In this document: positions 1-7,933 of the stretch, in pieces
How the letters are laid out: every line of letters begins with the position of its first letter
Numbering within the stretch: position 1 is the stretch's first letter
Position numbers and translations under genes: made by a program
Notes under the pieces: generated by a model
What the model was told of the DNA's origin: nothing
Seen by the model: the letters and a program-made list of their open reading frames with translations, nothing else
The model's database searches: none
From: WHSW01 sp963851045
Lineage (GTDB): Bacteria; Actinomycetota; Thermoleophilia; Solirubrobacterales; 70-9
Reading direction: 5' to 3'
Length of the DNA stretch: 64,000 bases
NCBI GenBank assembly: GCA_963851045.1
Contig: CAWKNC010000002.1
Location: 1,736,001 to 1,800,000 of the forward strand

Positions 1-1313
1 GGAGGGTCCGCTGCGGCGGCGAGAATCGGCGTGAGATCGTTGCCCCGTAGCTCGGCCGGGACCTCACGGCCGCCGAGCCGCAGCATGGTCGGCAGCACGT
101 CCACCAGGGATGCGAGCGCCTCGGTGCGCTTCTCAGACCCGAACAGCCGCGGGTTCGAGAAGATCAGCGGAACGTTGATCGTCTCCTCGTAGACGTTGAA
201 CGTTTTCTGGCGCAGTCCTCCGTGCGAGAGCCCCATCTCACCGTGGTCTGCACAGCGAACCACGACGGTCCGAGAGCGCAGCGAGCCGGGGTCATCTGGG
301 CTGCCGAGCGCATCGACCAACCGTCCGAGCTTGGCGTCGACCAGGCGGTGCAGATGCGCGTAGAAGTTGACGTAGTCGAGCTGCGCCTGGCGGTCGCGCA
401 GCGGCCCCATGTACGCGGTCATGCCCATCTGCATCAGTGAGTGGACCGCGGGCTTGGACGCCAGGTCCTCGTTGATCGTCGGCGGTAGCTCGACACCCAG
501 ATCGCGAAACTCCCTGCGGTCATAGCCGCCGCGCTCGTAGGACGCCGGGTAGCCAAGGACGTCGTGAGGGTTGACGAGCGAGACAACAAGGCAGAACGGC
601 TCGGGCAGCTCCTCGCGCCCGAGCCAGGCCTCGGCCTGGCGCGTGTACACCTCATCCCACCCCTCCCCGTCCCCGGCATTTCCGCCGCCGAAGTGCTCGG
701 CCTTGGCGTTCTCGCCGGCGTCCGGTGCCTCCCAGTCGGCGAAGCCGTAATCGCGAGCGATCCGTTCACCGTCAGCGTGGGTCCAGCCACCGAGGAGGCT
801 GCCTTCGCCACCGCTCGGGTGGGTCAGGTGCCACTTGCCCTTGTAGGAGACCTGGTAGCCCGCCTCCTGCAGCAACGAGGCGAGGTTCGACATGCCGGGT
901 GGGAGCACCGCCTCGTTGCCCCGGCTCGAGTCAAGGCGCAGCGCTCCTCGCAGAAACTGCGTCAGGACCCGCCGCGGTGGCGCCTGTCTGCGTCGCAGGA
1001 TCCGCGCCATCGTCGCGGCAACCGCGGGCGCGTTGCGCGGATCGGGACGCAGGTCGGCCGCGGTGAGCGTCAGCTCCACCCCGTGCTGCGCCGGATAGCG
1101 GCCCGTGAACAGCGTCGCGCGGCTGGGCGAGCACATCGCCGTGTTACAGAAGGCGTTGTCGAAACTGATCCCCGTACGGGCGAGCGCCGCCTCGTTGGGC
1201 ATCAGCTCGGCCAGCCATCCGGGATCGTCCGGCCAATGCCGGGGACGGCGCTGCTGGTCGGTGATCACCAACAGCAGGTTTGGCGGCCTAGGTGATGTCG
1301 ATTGAAAATCCAT
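1..1313 (-). CDS. Sulfatase, 3' end outside window
   Basis: Type I (formylglycine) sulfatase or phosphonate monoester hydrolase relative. Translation of the minus strand from ATG at 1313 gives an open frame running off the left edge (about 437 codons present). Near the N terminus is a metal-binding stretch, LLLVITDQQ. The sulfatase signature CSPSRATLFTG follows, with Cys61 as the residue converted to formylglycine. Further on are YKGKWH and CADHGEMGLSHGG, which carry the conserved Lys/His and the second metal-site Asp-His. No signal peptide is visible, so the enzyme is probably cytoplasmic. It is divergent from a TetR gene with only 34 bp between starts, so the TetR protein is a likely regulator. 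The substrate cannot be told from sequence. No clear Shine-Dalgarno precedes the start. Confidence 0.88.
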   Translation of the reverse strand, partial: MDFQSTSPRPPNLLLVITDQQRRPRHWPDDPGWLAELMPNEAALARTGISFDNAFCNTAMCSPSRATLFTGRYPAQHGVELTLTAADLRPDPRNAPAVAATMARILRRRQAPPRRVLTQFLRGALRLDSSRGNEAVLPPGMSNLASLLQEAGYQVSYKGKWHLTHPSGGEGSLLGGWTHADGERIARDYGFADWEAPDAGENAKAEHFGGGNAGDGEGWDEVYTRQAEAWLGREELPEPFCLVVSLVNPHDVLGYPASYERGGYDRREFRDLGVELPPTINEDLASKPAVHSLMQMGMTAYMGPLRDRQAQLDYVNFYAHLHRLVDAKLGRLVDALGSPDDPGSLRSRTVVVRCADHGEMGLSHGGLRQKTFNVYEETINVPLIFSNPRLFGSEKRTEALASLVDVLPTMLRLGGREVPAELRGNDLTPILAAAADP

Positions 1314-1331
1314 ATTGAGTATTGATTCTTG

Positions 1332-1339
1332 CGGTACCG
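1332..1339. promoter_or_regulatory. Candidate TetR operator palindrome
   Basis: The 34-bp gap between the divergent sulfatase and TetR starts holds a perfect 8-bp palindrome, CGGTACCG. It is embedded in TTGCGGTACCGTATGGCAA, whose ends TTGC and GCAA also pair. A palindrome here fits autoregulation by the adjacent TetR protein. It is short, and no other copy was sought computationally. Confidence 0.35.
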
Positions 1340-1347
1340 TATGGCAA

Positions 1348-2019
1348 ATGGCGACGCAGGTCAATGAGGCCTCCGGCGGACTCGTGGGCTACGGCTCCGA
1401 CGAGGCGCCGGGAACGGCGCTGCCGACCCCCCCGACCCAGGCGCGCGGGTTTGACAAACGCGACCGGATCTACGCCGTCGCCCTTGCGCGCTACGAGTCC
1501 GACGGGGTCGCCGCGACCCGGGTCGAGGACGTGATCGCCGGGGCCGGGGTCAGCTGGGCGACCTTCTTTCGCTACTTCCCGCGCAAGCAGGACGTGCTGA
1601 TCGAGCTCGCCGCCCGCCACTTCGGGCGCAAGGTAAAGGGGGTCGCGGAGGAGGGCCGCCGCAGCAGGCTGCGGACTCGCACCGTCGTCGAGCGTTCGTT
1701 CGCGGCGCTTCTGACACCCGACGAGGCGTCGTCGGAGCTTCACAACGCGGCCTTGCTCGAGGTTTTCGCTCACCCGGCGCGGTTTGCAGCTCTCGTCGGC
1801 GACGGCCATCCTCAGCCTGTCGTAGGTCTTGTCGCTGGCCTGCTCGAGCGAGCGAGCGAGCGAGGTGAGCTTCGCACCGGGGTGGACCCCGGGGCGGCGG
1901 CGCTCACGGTCGTTGCCGGGGTGCTCTTCCCAGCGATCCAGGCTGCGGCGATTGGCACCGACCCCGGGCCGCCGATGCGAACAGCGCTCGGTCTCGTCTG
2001 GACCGGCGTCGCCAGCTGA
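1348..2019 (+). CDS. TetR family transcriptional regulator
   Basis: DNA-binding repressor of 223 aa from ATG 1348; a TTG at 1315 would add 11 residues and overlap the promoter region. The N-terminal half carries the TetR helix-turn-helix: a helix with RDRIYAVALARYESDG, then TRVEDVIAGAGVSWATFFRYFPRKQDVL, with the usual FFRYFPRK recognition-helix end. The C-terminal half is the variable ligand-binding domain. VOC and MBL genes follow on the same strand at 15-17 bp spacing, suggesting one operon. The reading frame contains a (CGAG)5 repeat at 1845. Ligand unknown; likely controls itself, the sulfatase and/or the downstream pair. Confidence 0.88.
   Translation: MATQVNEASGGLVGYGSDEAPGTALPTPPTQARGFDKRDRIYAVALARYESDGVAATRVEDVIAGAGVSWATFFRYFPRKQDVLIELAARHFGRKVKGVAEEGRRSRLRTRTVVERSFAALLTPDEASSELHNAALLEVFAHPARFAALVGDGHPQPVVGLVAGLLERASERGELRTGVDPGAAALTVVAGVLFPAIQAAAIGTDPGPPMRTALGLVWTGVAS
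1845..1864 (+). repeat. (CGAG)5 tetranucleotide repeat inside tetR
   Basis: Five perfect tandem CGAG units lie within the C-terminal domain of the TetR gene, encoding LERASER. The unit is not a multiple of three, so slippage by one unit would shift the frame and truncate the repressor. It could also be chance in GC-rich DNA. Confidence 0.8.
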
Positions 2020-2034
2020 TCGGCTCACCTGCTT

Positions 2035-2433
2035 ATGATCAGGGCTGTGTCCGACCGACTCATCAAGGGCGTGGACTTCGCGTGTCTCGCCACCACCGAC
2101 CACGAGGCTGCATGCCGCTTCTATGAAGATGTCCTCGGCCTCGAACGCTCGAAATCCTGGGGCAAAATGCCGGCGACCGAGTTCGAGACCGGCAGCCTGA
2201 CGATCGCCGTCATCGATTGGACGGCGTTCGGGCTCGAGAACCATCCAAATCCGAACGCGATCGTCATGCACGTCGATGAGGTCGACGTCGCGAAGGCCGA
2301 ACTCGAATCGCGTGGCGTCGAGTTCAGCACGGACATCATCGACAGCGGTTTTTGCAAGCAGGCTTACTTCGCAGATCCCGATGGCAACGCCCTCGGGATC
2401 CACAGCTTCTACGGCGAACGCGCCGAGGGGTAA
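2035..2433 (+). CDS. VOC family (glyoxalase-like) protein
   Basis: Single vicinal-oxygen-chelate domain of 132 aa. The first beta-alpha-beta module begins with GVDFACLATTDHEAACRFYEDVLGL, and the second ends with the typical AYFADPDGNALGIHSFYG. Such proteins are dioxygenases, isomerases, lyases or resistance proteins; the reaction here cannot be told. The usual first ligand His is replaced (VDFACL), so metal binding may be weak or different. ATG 2035 is used; GTG 2047 is an alternative. It lies 15 bp after tetR and 17 bp before the MBL gene, probably co-transcribed. Confidence 0.82.
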   Translation: MIRAVSDRLIKGVDFACLATTDHEAACRFYEDVLGLERSKSWGKMPATEFETGSLTIAVIDWTAFGLENHPNPNAIVMHVDEVDVAKAELESRGVEFSTDIIDSGFCKQAYFADPDGNALGIHSFYGERAEG

Positions 2434-2450
2434 AGAGAAACCAGGCCGGC

Positions 2451-3365
2451 GTGTCGAACCGCCAGTTCGCTGCCGATGCGCCTGAGTGGTTTCACGTTGC
2501 GCCGATGGAGCCAGGGCTGCACGTGGTCGCCGAGCCAGCGCACGTGTTCTCCTGGCTGATTCAAGGCTCCGAACGCTCGGTCCTGCTCGACACCGGGCTG
2601 GGCATCGGCGACATTCGCGCGGCCATCGAGCCTGTCGCTGAGACGCCGGTCTCAGTAGTCAACTCCCACGTGCATTTCGACCATGTCGGCGGGAACGAGC
2701 TGTTCGATCAGGTGGCCATGCACGAGCTTGGCCCGGAATGGATCGCGAGCGGAACGCGCACCGAGTACCTCACCGGGTACGCCGAGCTCGCGGCCGGCAT
2801 GTACGACGAGTGGGCGCGCCTGCGCGATGCTGATCGCGAGGACTGGTTTCTCATCGGCCCCGACGAGACGATGCGCCGATGGCCTGGCGAACGGCTGGCC
2901 GAGCTGGGCTGGCGCGTCGACCCCCCGCCGCCGACCGGTCTGCTCGCCGACGGCGACACGATCGAGCTCGGCGACCGCATCCTGCGCGTTCTGCATACAC
3001 CGGGCCACGCGCCCGACCACATCTGCCTGGTCGACGAGGCGGCCGGGATCCTGTTCGCGCAGGACCAGGCCTACTACGGGCCGCAGCTGATCTGCGAGGA
3101 GGGCTCCGACCTCGCGGCGTACGCGCGCTCCATGCGCCGCCTGGCCGAGGAACTCGCTGGCGCCATTCGCGTCATCTACACAGCCCACTGCTTGCGCAGC
3201 TCAGTGCCGCCAAGACTGCTCACGGAGCTCGCCGATGCGTCTGAGGCCATGGCCGCGCAGGAGGTGCCGCTTCGAGATATGCACGGGTTACTCGGAGAGC
3301 CGGTTGTGGGGGCCGACTTCGGCCACTTCTCGATCCTCGTCAGTCCCGAGGCGGGCGGCGACTGA
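2451..3365 (+). CDS. MBL-fold metallohydrolase
   Basis: Metallo-beta-lactamase-fold hydrolase of 304 aa, likely cytoplasmic. Zinc-binding motif NSHVHFDHVGG (HxHxDH) is present, then HTPGHAPDH for the third His and FAQDQAYYG for the bridging Asp. A final TAHC matches the last ligand His. GTG 2451 is chosen because an earlier in-frame start would overlap the VOC gene by about 80 bp. Third gene of the TetR-VOC-MBL operon. Family members include lactonases, glyoxalase II and thioesterases; substrate unknown. The gene ends 7 bp before the convergent stop of potD. Confidence 0.86.
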   Translation: MSNRQFAADAPEWFHVAPMEPGLHVVAEPAHVFSWLIQGSERSVLLDTGLGIGDIRAAIEPVAETPVSVVNSHVHFDHVGGNELFDQVAMHELGPEWIASGTRTEYLTGYAELAAGMYDEWARLRDADREDWFLIGPDETMRRWPGERLAELGWRVDPPPPTGLLADGDTIELGDRILRVLHTPGHAPDHICLVDEAAGILFAQDQAYYGPQLICEEGSDLAAYARSMRRLAEELAGAIRVIYTAHCLRSSVPPRLLTELADASEAMAAQEVPLRDMHGLLGEPVVGADFGHFSILVSPEAGGD

Positions 3366-3371
3366 CCTTTC

Positions 3372-4556
3372 TCACTTGCCGGTCGCGGCCTCGAACGCCT
3401 CCTCGACGCGCTGCTCAGCCTCGGGCCCTCCCGGAGGGCTGATCGGCGTCGAACAGTTCTCGGTGTACTCCGCAGTCGGGAAGATCAGCTCGCTCTTCGC
3501 CGCCTCCGGATTGGTCTCCTCGAAGATCTCCTTGACCCCTGCAACCGGAGTCACGGAGCTAGTCCACGCAGAGATCTGGGCTTGATTCTCCGGCTCGTAG
3601 GCGTAGTTGATGAACTCGTACGCAGCCGTGGGATTGGGAGCGCCGACCGGCACTACCCAGTGATCCCACCAGACCATGCAACCCTCGGTCGGCATGCGCC
3701 ACTCGAGCCTTGGGTCGTCGGCGGACAGCTGAATCGCGTCGGCGGCCCAGCCGATCACTGCGACCGCGTCGCCGGTTGCAAGATCCCTGGTGTAGTCGCC
3801 GCCGGTGAGCCTGCGGATCTGGCCCGATTCGACGCCCTCGCGAAGCCTGTCGATCGCAGCCATCCATTCCTCTTCGGTGGCCTCGTCGGGATCGATTCCC
3901 TCGGCCTTCATCAGCATTGGGATGGTCTCTCGAAGCTCGGTGAGCATCTCGACCTTGCCCTTGTACTGGGGGTCGAACAGATCGTTGACCGACCGGATGT
4001 CAGGCGCTGCCTCCCTGTTGACGATCAGGCCCGTCATCCCGCCCTGCCACGGAATCGAGAACTCCCAGTTCGGATCCGTGCTTGGCGGTGTCACCTCTGG
4101 ACTGAGGTTCGCGAGGGCCGGGGCGAGCGCTTCCTGGTCGAGTCGCTGCAGATAGCCCATGTCGTACATGCGCTTGGCGAGCCAGTCGCCGGCGACCATC
4201 AGCGAGCGGCCGCCGGACTCGCCCTGCTCGAGCAGGGGCCGCATCTTTCCGAAGAACTCGTAGTAGCTGTTGATGTCCTCGACGTACTTGACCGAGACAC
4301 CGCTCTCCTGCTCGAACTCGGGGATCGTCTTGTTGTCGATGTAGAGCGCCCAGTTCGAGATCGTCAGGTCGCCGCTCGGCTCGCCGTCTGCGAGCGCGAT
4401 CGGTGCTTGCGCTTCCTCGTTGGAGTCCTCGAGGCCACCACCATTGTCGTCGCCGCACGCCGCCAGGACCAGCGTCGCAATCAGGGCCAGCGCCGCAATG
4501 AGCAGACGCCCTTTGTGGCTGGGCCGTTCGGGGCGTCCTTCGCGTCTGACGATCAC
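3372..4556 (-). CDS. Spermidine/putrescine-type ABC binding lipoprotein (PotD-like)
   Basis: Extracellular solute-binding protein of 394 aa. GTG 4556 is preceded by AAGGAG at good spacing. The N terminus is a lipoprotein signal peptide: basic MIVRREGRPERPSHKGR, a hydrophobic core, then the lipobox LVLAAC. The mature part has PotD-type features: SNWALYIDNKTIPEFEQESG, VKYVEDINS, IVNREA, and the C-terminal AYEFINYAYEPENQAQ. The start overlaps the stop of tetR (GTGA), so the two are translationally coupled. No permease or ATPase gene lies nearby, making this an orphan binding protein that may serve a distant transporter or act in sensing. Confidence 0.9.
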   Translation of the reverse strand: MIVRREGRPERPSHKGRLLIAALALIATLVLAACGDDNGGGLEDSNEEAQAPIALADGEPSGDLTISNWALYIDNKTIPEFEQESGVSVKYVEDINSYYEFFGKMRPLLEQGESGGRSLMVAGDWLAKRMYDMGYLQRLDQEALAPALANLSPEVTPPSTDPNWEFSIPWQGGMTGLIVNREAAPDIRSVNDLFDPQYKGKVEMLTELRETIPMLMKAEGIDPDEATEEEWMAAIDRLREGVESGQIRRLTGGDYTRDLATGDAVAVIGWAADAIQLSADDPRLEWRMPTEGCMVWWDHWVVPVGAPNPTAAYEFINYAYEPENQAQISAWTSSVTPVAGVKEIFEETNPEAAKSELIFPTAEYTENCSTPISPPGGPEAEQRVEEAFEAATGK

Positions 4557-5197
4557 TTCGTCTCCTTGGGTCGGGTCTTGGAAACCGGAACGCGGGAAAA
4601 CCACGCCTCCAGCGTTGGGCGGATGACCTTGTTTTCGACATCCGCGGTGGGGGTCGCCATCTCGTTGATGAGGAGGCCGTCGAGCATCGCGAGAAACATC
4701 CGCGCCTCGAACTCGGGCGAGCGGGATCCGAGTGATTCGAAGACCTCGGTTAGTGCGCCGTCCCAGGCCTCGGTCCACTCGCGACACACGCGCTCGACCT
4801 CCGGATCGCGGGCAGCCTCGGCGAGCAGTGCGTACTGCGCTGCGGCGCGCCAGCGATCCTCACCCAGCTGGGCCACAAGATGGCCACTGAACTGGTCCAC
4901 CAATGCGCGCCGTGACAGGCGCTTTCCGAGCACGCCAGACAGGCGCTCTCGAAGCGACTCGATCTCCTCCAGCGCGAAGCGCTCGAGCGCCTCGCGCATC
5001 ATCTGCTGACGGGAGGCAAACCAGTAGGTCGTCGATCCGAGCGAGACGCCCGCGTGGTCGGCGACCGCGCGATGACTGACGGCATCTGGGCCGCCCTCGG
5101 CGATCAGTCGGAGGGTCGAATCAAGCAACAAGAGCCTGCGGTCGCTGTCGGACTTTCGCCGGCCACTCACCGGTGGTGCTGTCTGTGATGTGTACAT
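4553..5197 (-). CDS. TetR family regulator, first gene of tetR-potD pair
   Basis: Repressor of 214 aa from ATG 5197. The helix-turn-helix is clear: LLLLDSTLRLIAEGG, then HRAVADHAGVSLGSTTYWFASRQQMM; the C-terminal domain resembles the TetR_C_6 type. The start codon lies inside a long inverted repeat at 5191-5217, which also lies just upstream of the divergent decarboxylase gene. Binding there would repress both directions, so autoregulation is likely. Leaderless or very short-leader transcripts are implied on this side. Confidence 0.9.
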   Translation of the reverse strand: MYTSQTAPPVSGRRKSDSDRRLLLLDSTLRLIAEGGPDAVSHRAVADHAGVSLGSTTYWFASRQQMMREALERFALEEIESLRERLSGVLGKRLSRRALVDQFSGHLVAQLGEDRWRAAAQYALLAEAARDPEVERVCREWTEAWDGALTEVFESLGSRSPEFEARMFLAMLDGLLINEMATPTADVENKVIRPTLEAWFSRVPVSKTRPKETK

Positions 5198-5217
5198 TTG
5201 TACAGTACAATCGTACA
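5191..5217. promoter_or_regulatory. TetR operator, 27-bp inverted repeat
   Basis: A perfect 13-bp core, TTGTACAGTACAA (5198-5210, centred on 5204), is flanked by arms TGTACAT and TCGTACA that pair at 5 of 7 positions. It covers the tetR start codon and lies just upstream of the GTG start of the decarboxylase fusion at 5222. Size, symmetry and location fit a TetR dimer site controlling both directions. Confidence 0.7.
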
Positions 5218-5221
5218 CACA

Positions 5222-7063
5222 GTGGCTCGTACGCGACAACTCGACGATGCACTGTCGGTTCGCGACGGGGTCCTCTTCGTTGAGGAGCGTGCCACCACGG
5301 AGCTGGCGAAGACCTTCGGCACCCCGCTGTATGTGATCTCTGAGGATCAGCTACGGCGCAACGCGCGCCGCCACACGGCCGCCTTTGCCTCGCGCTGGCC
5401 CGGCCGGTTCGTACTCCTCCCCTCGATCAAGTCGAACTCGGCGCTCGCCCTTCGCCGCATCCTCACCGACGAGGGCGCCGGATGTGATGTGTTCGGCCCC
5501 AATGAGCTCGAGGCGGCGCTGCGCACCGGCACCGATCCCGGACGCGTCTCGCTCAACGGAGCGATGAAGGACGAGGCGCTGCTCGAACGCGCGATCCGGG
5601 CCGGCGTGAAGCTCACGCTCGACAGTCGCGCCGAGCTCGAACGGGCGACGGCGGTGGCCGCACGCGTCGGGAGGACGGCCCACGTCCGCCTGCGCATTCG
5701 GCCAGACCTGGTCGGCATGGAGTCGCCGTCTGAGATGTCGCCAGCCGGCAGCTCGATCCGCGCCTCGCTGGATCGCTACAAAGCGGGAATTCCAGGCGAC
5801 GAGTTGTTCGCGATCACCGCCGACGAGGCCCACAACGCGCACATCGATTTGGCGGGGCTGATGTTCCACCTCGGCCGCCACAGCTCAGACGCCACGATGT
5901 GGGAGACGGCGATTGCACAGCTTGGATCTCATCTCGAGCGGCTGAGCGACCAGTGGGGTGGCTGGTCGCCGACCGAGCTCGATCTCGGCGGAGGATTTCC
6001 CGCACCGCGCGATCCGTTTGGACGCCTCCTGCCGCAGCGAGCGGATGCCTCCGAGAACTCACCTGGGATCGAGCGCTACGCCGAGGCGATCTGCGCCGCG
6101 CTTTGTGATCAGCTCACGGGCCTCGGACTGGACCCCGCCGCGATCCAGCTCGAGGTGGAGCCCGGGCGGTCGCTCTACGCCGACGCGGGAATGCATCTGG
6201 CCGCGGTGGGAAACGTCAAGCGCCAAACGCAGCCGACACCGATTGTCTGGGTCGAGACCGACTCATCCGACGCCTACCTCCCCGATGTGAACCTCGAGTT
6301 CAACCGCTGGACCTGCGTCTGCGCCGGCGATGTCGACGCGGAGCCCACGTTGCTTGCGGACGTCACCGGCCGGACCTGTGCACTCGACGTGATCGTGCCG
6401 GACGCTCGGCTGCCAGAGGTGGAGGCCGGGAACATTGTCGCCTTCCTCGATACCGGCGCCTATCAGGACGCCGGAGCGAGCAACTTCAACGCGCTCGGGC
6501 GCCCGGGCACGGTCCTGGTCACCGGCGGTCGCGCCGAGATGATCCGCCGCCACGAGACGATCGAGGATGTGTTCGCGCGTGATGTGATCCCGTCGCATCT
6601 CGAGGACTCCGCGAACGGCCGCTGGCGTGTCGGCGCGATCGATCATGTCTCGGTGACCAGTGGCGATCTCGAGCGATCGCTGGGCTTTTATCGCGACCTC
6701 CTCGGCTTCACCGTGCGAGGACGTGGCGACGACCTGGGGCCGGACGAGCTGGCCATCACGGGCGTCGCTCAGGCCGCTGCCCGCTGGGCCGACCTCGAGC
6801 TCGCGAACGGTCAGGTGCTTGAGCTGATCGAGTACACGAACCCGCGCGGGAACCCGAGCAAGCCCAATCCAAACGACCCGGGCGCGACGCACATCTCGCT
6901 GCGTGTCCCGGATGCCGATGCGGCATACGCGCGGCTTCTCGAGGCGGGGGTTTCGATCCGAAGCGAGCCGGTGACGGTCGCTGGCCCCGGCGATTGGGAG
7001 GGCGTTCGCTGCTTTTACGCGAGCGACCCCGATGGCGTGACCGTGGAGCTGATTCAGCGATGA
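5222..7063 (+). CDS. PLP-dependent decarboxylase (fold III) fused to VOC domain
   Basis: Two-domain cytoplasmic enzyme of 613 aa. Residues 1-455 are an alanine-racemase-fold decarboxylase like diaminopimelate/ornithine/arginine decarboxylases. Visible features are the PLP lysine Lys70 in LLPSIKSNS, the HLGRHS loop near 218-221, the phosphate-binding LDLGGGFP (254-260), EPGRSLY (313-319), Cys386 in GRTCALD and GAYQDAG. Residues 470-613 are a VOC domain beginning AIDHVSVTSGDLERSLGFYRDL, with His475, Glu535, His557 and Glu609 as apparent metal ligands. Start GTG 5222 lies just after the operator; TTG 5198 is less likely. The stop overlaps the SDR start (ATGA). The substrate is probably an amino acid, but the CESGD-type motif is diverged (CALDV), so specificity is unknown. 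Confidence 0.88.
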   Translation: MARTRQLDDALSVRDGVLFVEERATTELAKTFGTPLYVISEDQLRRNARRHTAAFASRWPGRFVLLPSIKSNSALALRRILTDEGAGCDVFGPNELEAALRTGTDPGRVSLNGAMKDEALLERAIRAGVKLTLDSRAELERATAVAARVGRTAHVRLRIRPDLVGMESPSEMSPAGSSIRASLDRYKAGIPGDELFAITADEAHNAHIDLAGLMFHLGRHSSDATMWETAIAQLGSHLERLSDQWGGWSPTELDLGGGFPAPRDPFGRLLPQRADASENSPGIERYAEAICAALCDQLTGLGLDPAAIQLEVEPGRSLYADAGMHLAAVGNVKRQTQPTPIVWVETDSSDAYLPDVNLEFNRWTCVCAGDVDAEPTLLADVTGRTCALDVIVPDARLPEVEAGNIVAFLDTGAYQDAGASNFNALGRPGTVLVTGGRAEMIRRHETIEDVFARDVIPSHLEDSANGRWRVGAIDHVSVTSGDLERSLGFYRDLLGFTVRGRGDDLGPDELAITGVAQAAARWADLELANGQVLELIEYTNPRGNPSKPNPNDPGATHISLRVPDADAAYARLLEAGVSIRSEPVTVAGPGDWEGVRCFYASDPDGVTVELIQR

Positions 7064-7866
7064 GCGGATCGCGCACGGTGTGGGTGACCGGCGCCGCAAG
7101 CGGCATGGGTGCATCGCACGCGCGGCGCTTTTCGCAACTGGGCGACAGGGTCGCGTGCTGGGACCGCGATGCGGACGCGCTGGGTGAGGTGGTGGAGTCG
7201 ATCCGCGCGGCGGGTGGCGAGGCTGAGGCGATCTGCGCCGAGATCACCGATTGGGGCGCGGTCGAGCGCGGCGCGGCAGCGGCGCGGGAGGCGCTCGGGC
7301 CGGCCAGCGTGGTGGTCGCGAACGCCGGAGTCCTATCGAGCGGCGATCACATCGCAGACGTCGATCCCGATGAGTGGCGCCGGGTCGTCGACGTCAACCT
7401 CACAGGGACCTTTTTAACCGCGAAGGCCGCGATCCCGCAGCTTCGCGAGACCAAAGGCGGCTCGATGGTCCTGATCTCATCGATCTGCGGCCTCACCGCA
7501 TCCACCGGATATGGCGCCTACAACGCCTCGAAGCATGGCGTGATCGGACTGATGCGCACGCTCGCCCACGAGCTTCGCCTGGATCGCGTCAACGTCAATG
7601 CCGTGTGCCCCGGGTGGGTGCGCACGCCGATGCTCGATGGCTCGGTTGGCGACGCGGCCGATCCCGGCGACGACCTGGCGACACTGACTCGGATGTCGAT
7701 GATCGACCGCCTGATCGAGCCCGACGAGGTGACCGATGCGGTGATCTTTCTCACCTCGCCGGCGAGCAGTGCGATCACCGCCGTCGCGCTCCCCGTCGAC
7801 GGCGGCCTGCTGGAGTCACGGGCCTGGCCGGAGACCGAGCAGGATCAAGCGCGGCACAGCACGTGA
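7060..7866 (+). CDS. SDR family oxidoreductase
   Basis: Classical short-chain dehydrogenase/reductase of 268 aa. It has the NAD(P)-binding TGAASGMG at the N terminus, the NAG motif (VVANAGVLS), the catalytic Ser region MVLISSICG and the YGAYNASKHG active site (YxxxK). The C terminus ends with the typical VDGGLL. ATG 7060 overlaps the decarboxylase stop, so the two are coupled; likely the second step of the same pathway, under the TetR operator at 5191. Substrate unknown. Confidence 0.92.
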   Translation: MSGSRTVWVTGAASGMGASHARRFSQLGDRVACWDRDADALGEVVESIRAAGGEAEAICAEITDWGAVERGAAAAREALGPASVVVANAGVLSSGDHIADVDPDEWRRVVDVNLTGTFLTAKAAIPQLRETKGGSMVLISSICGLTASTGYGAYNASKHGVIGLMRTLAHELRLDRVNVNAVCPGWVRTPMLDGSVGDAADPGDDLATLTRMSMIDRLIEPDEVTDAVIFLTSPASSAITAVALPVDGGLLESRAWPETEQDQARHST

Positions 7867-7933
7867 ACGCCAAGCCCAACCAATAGGTCTAAGGTGGCTT
7901 GTAGCAATCGCAACAACGCGGAGGGGAGTGCTT

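Noticed and set aside
3582..5009. 475-codon plus-strand frame opposite potD and tetR
   Set aside because: Antisense shadow of two well-supported genes; composition is Arg/Leu-rich with no motif.
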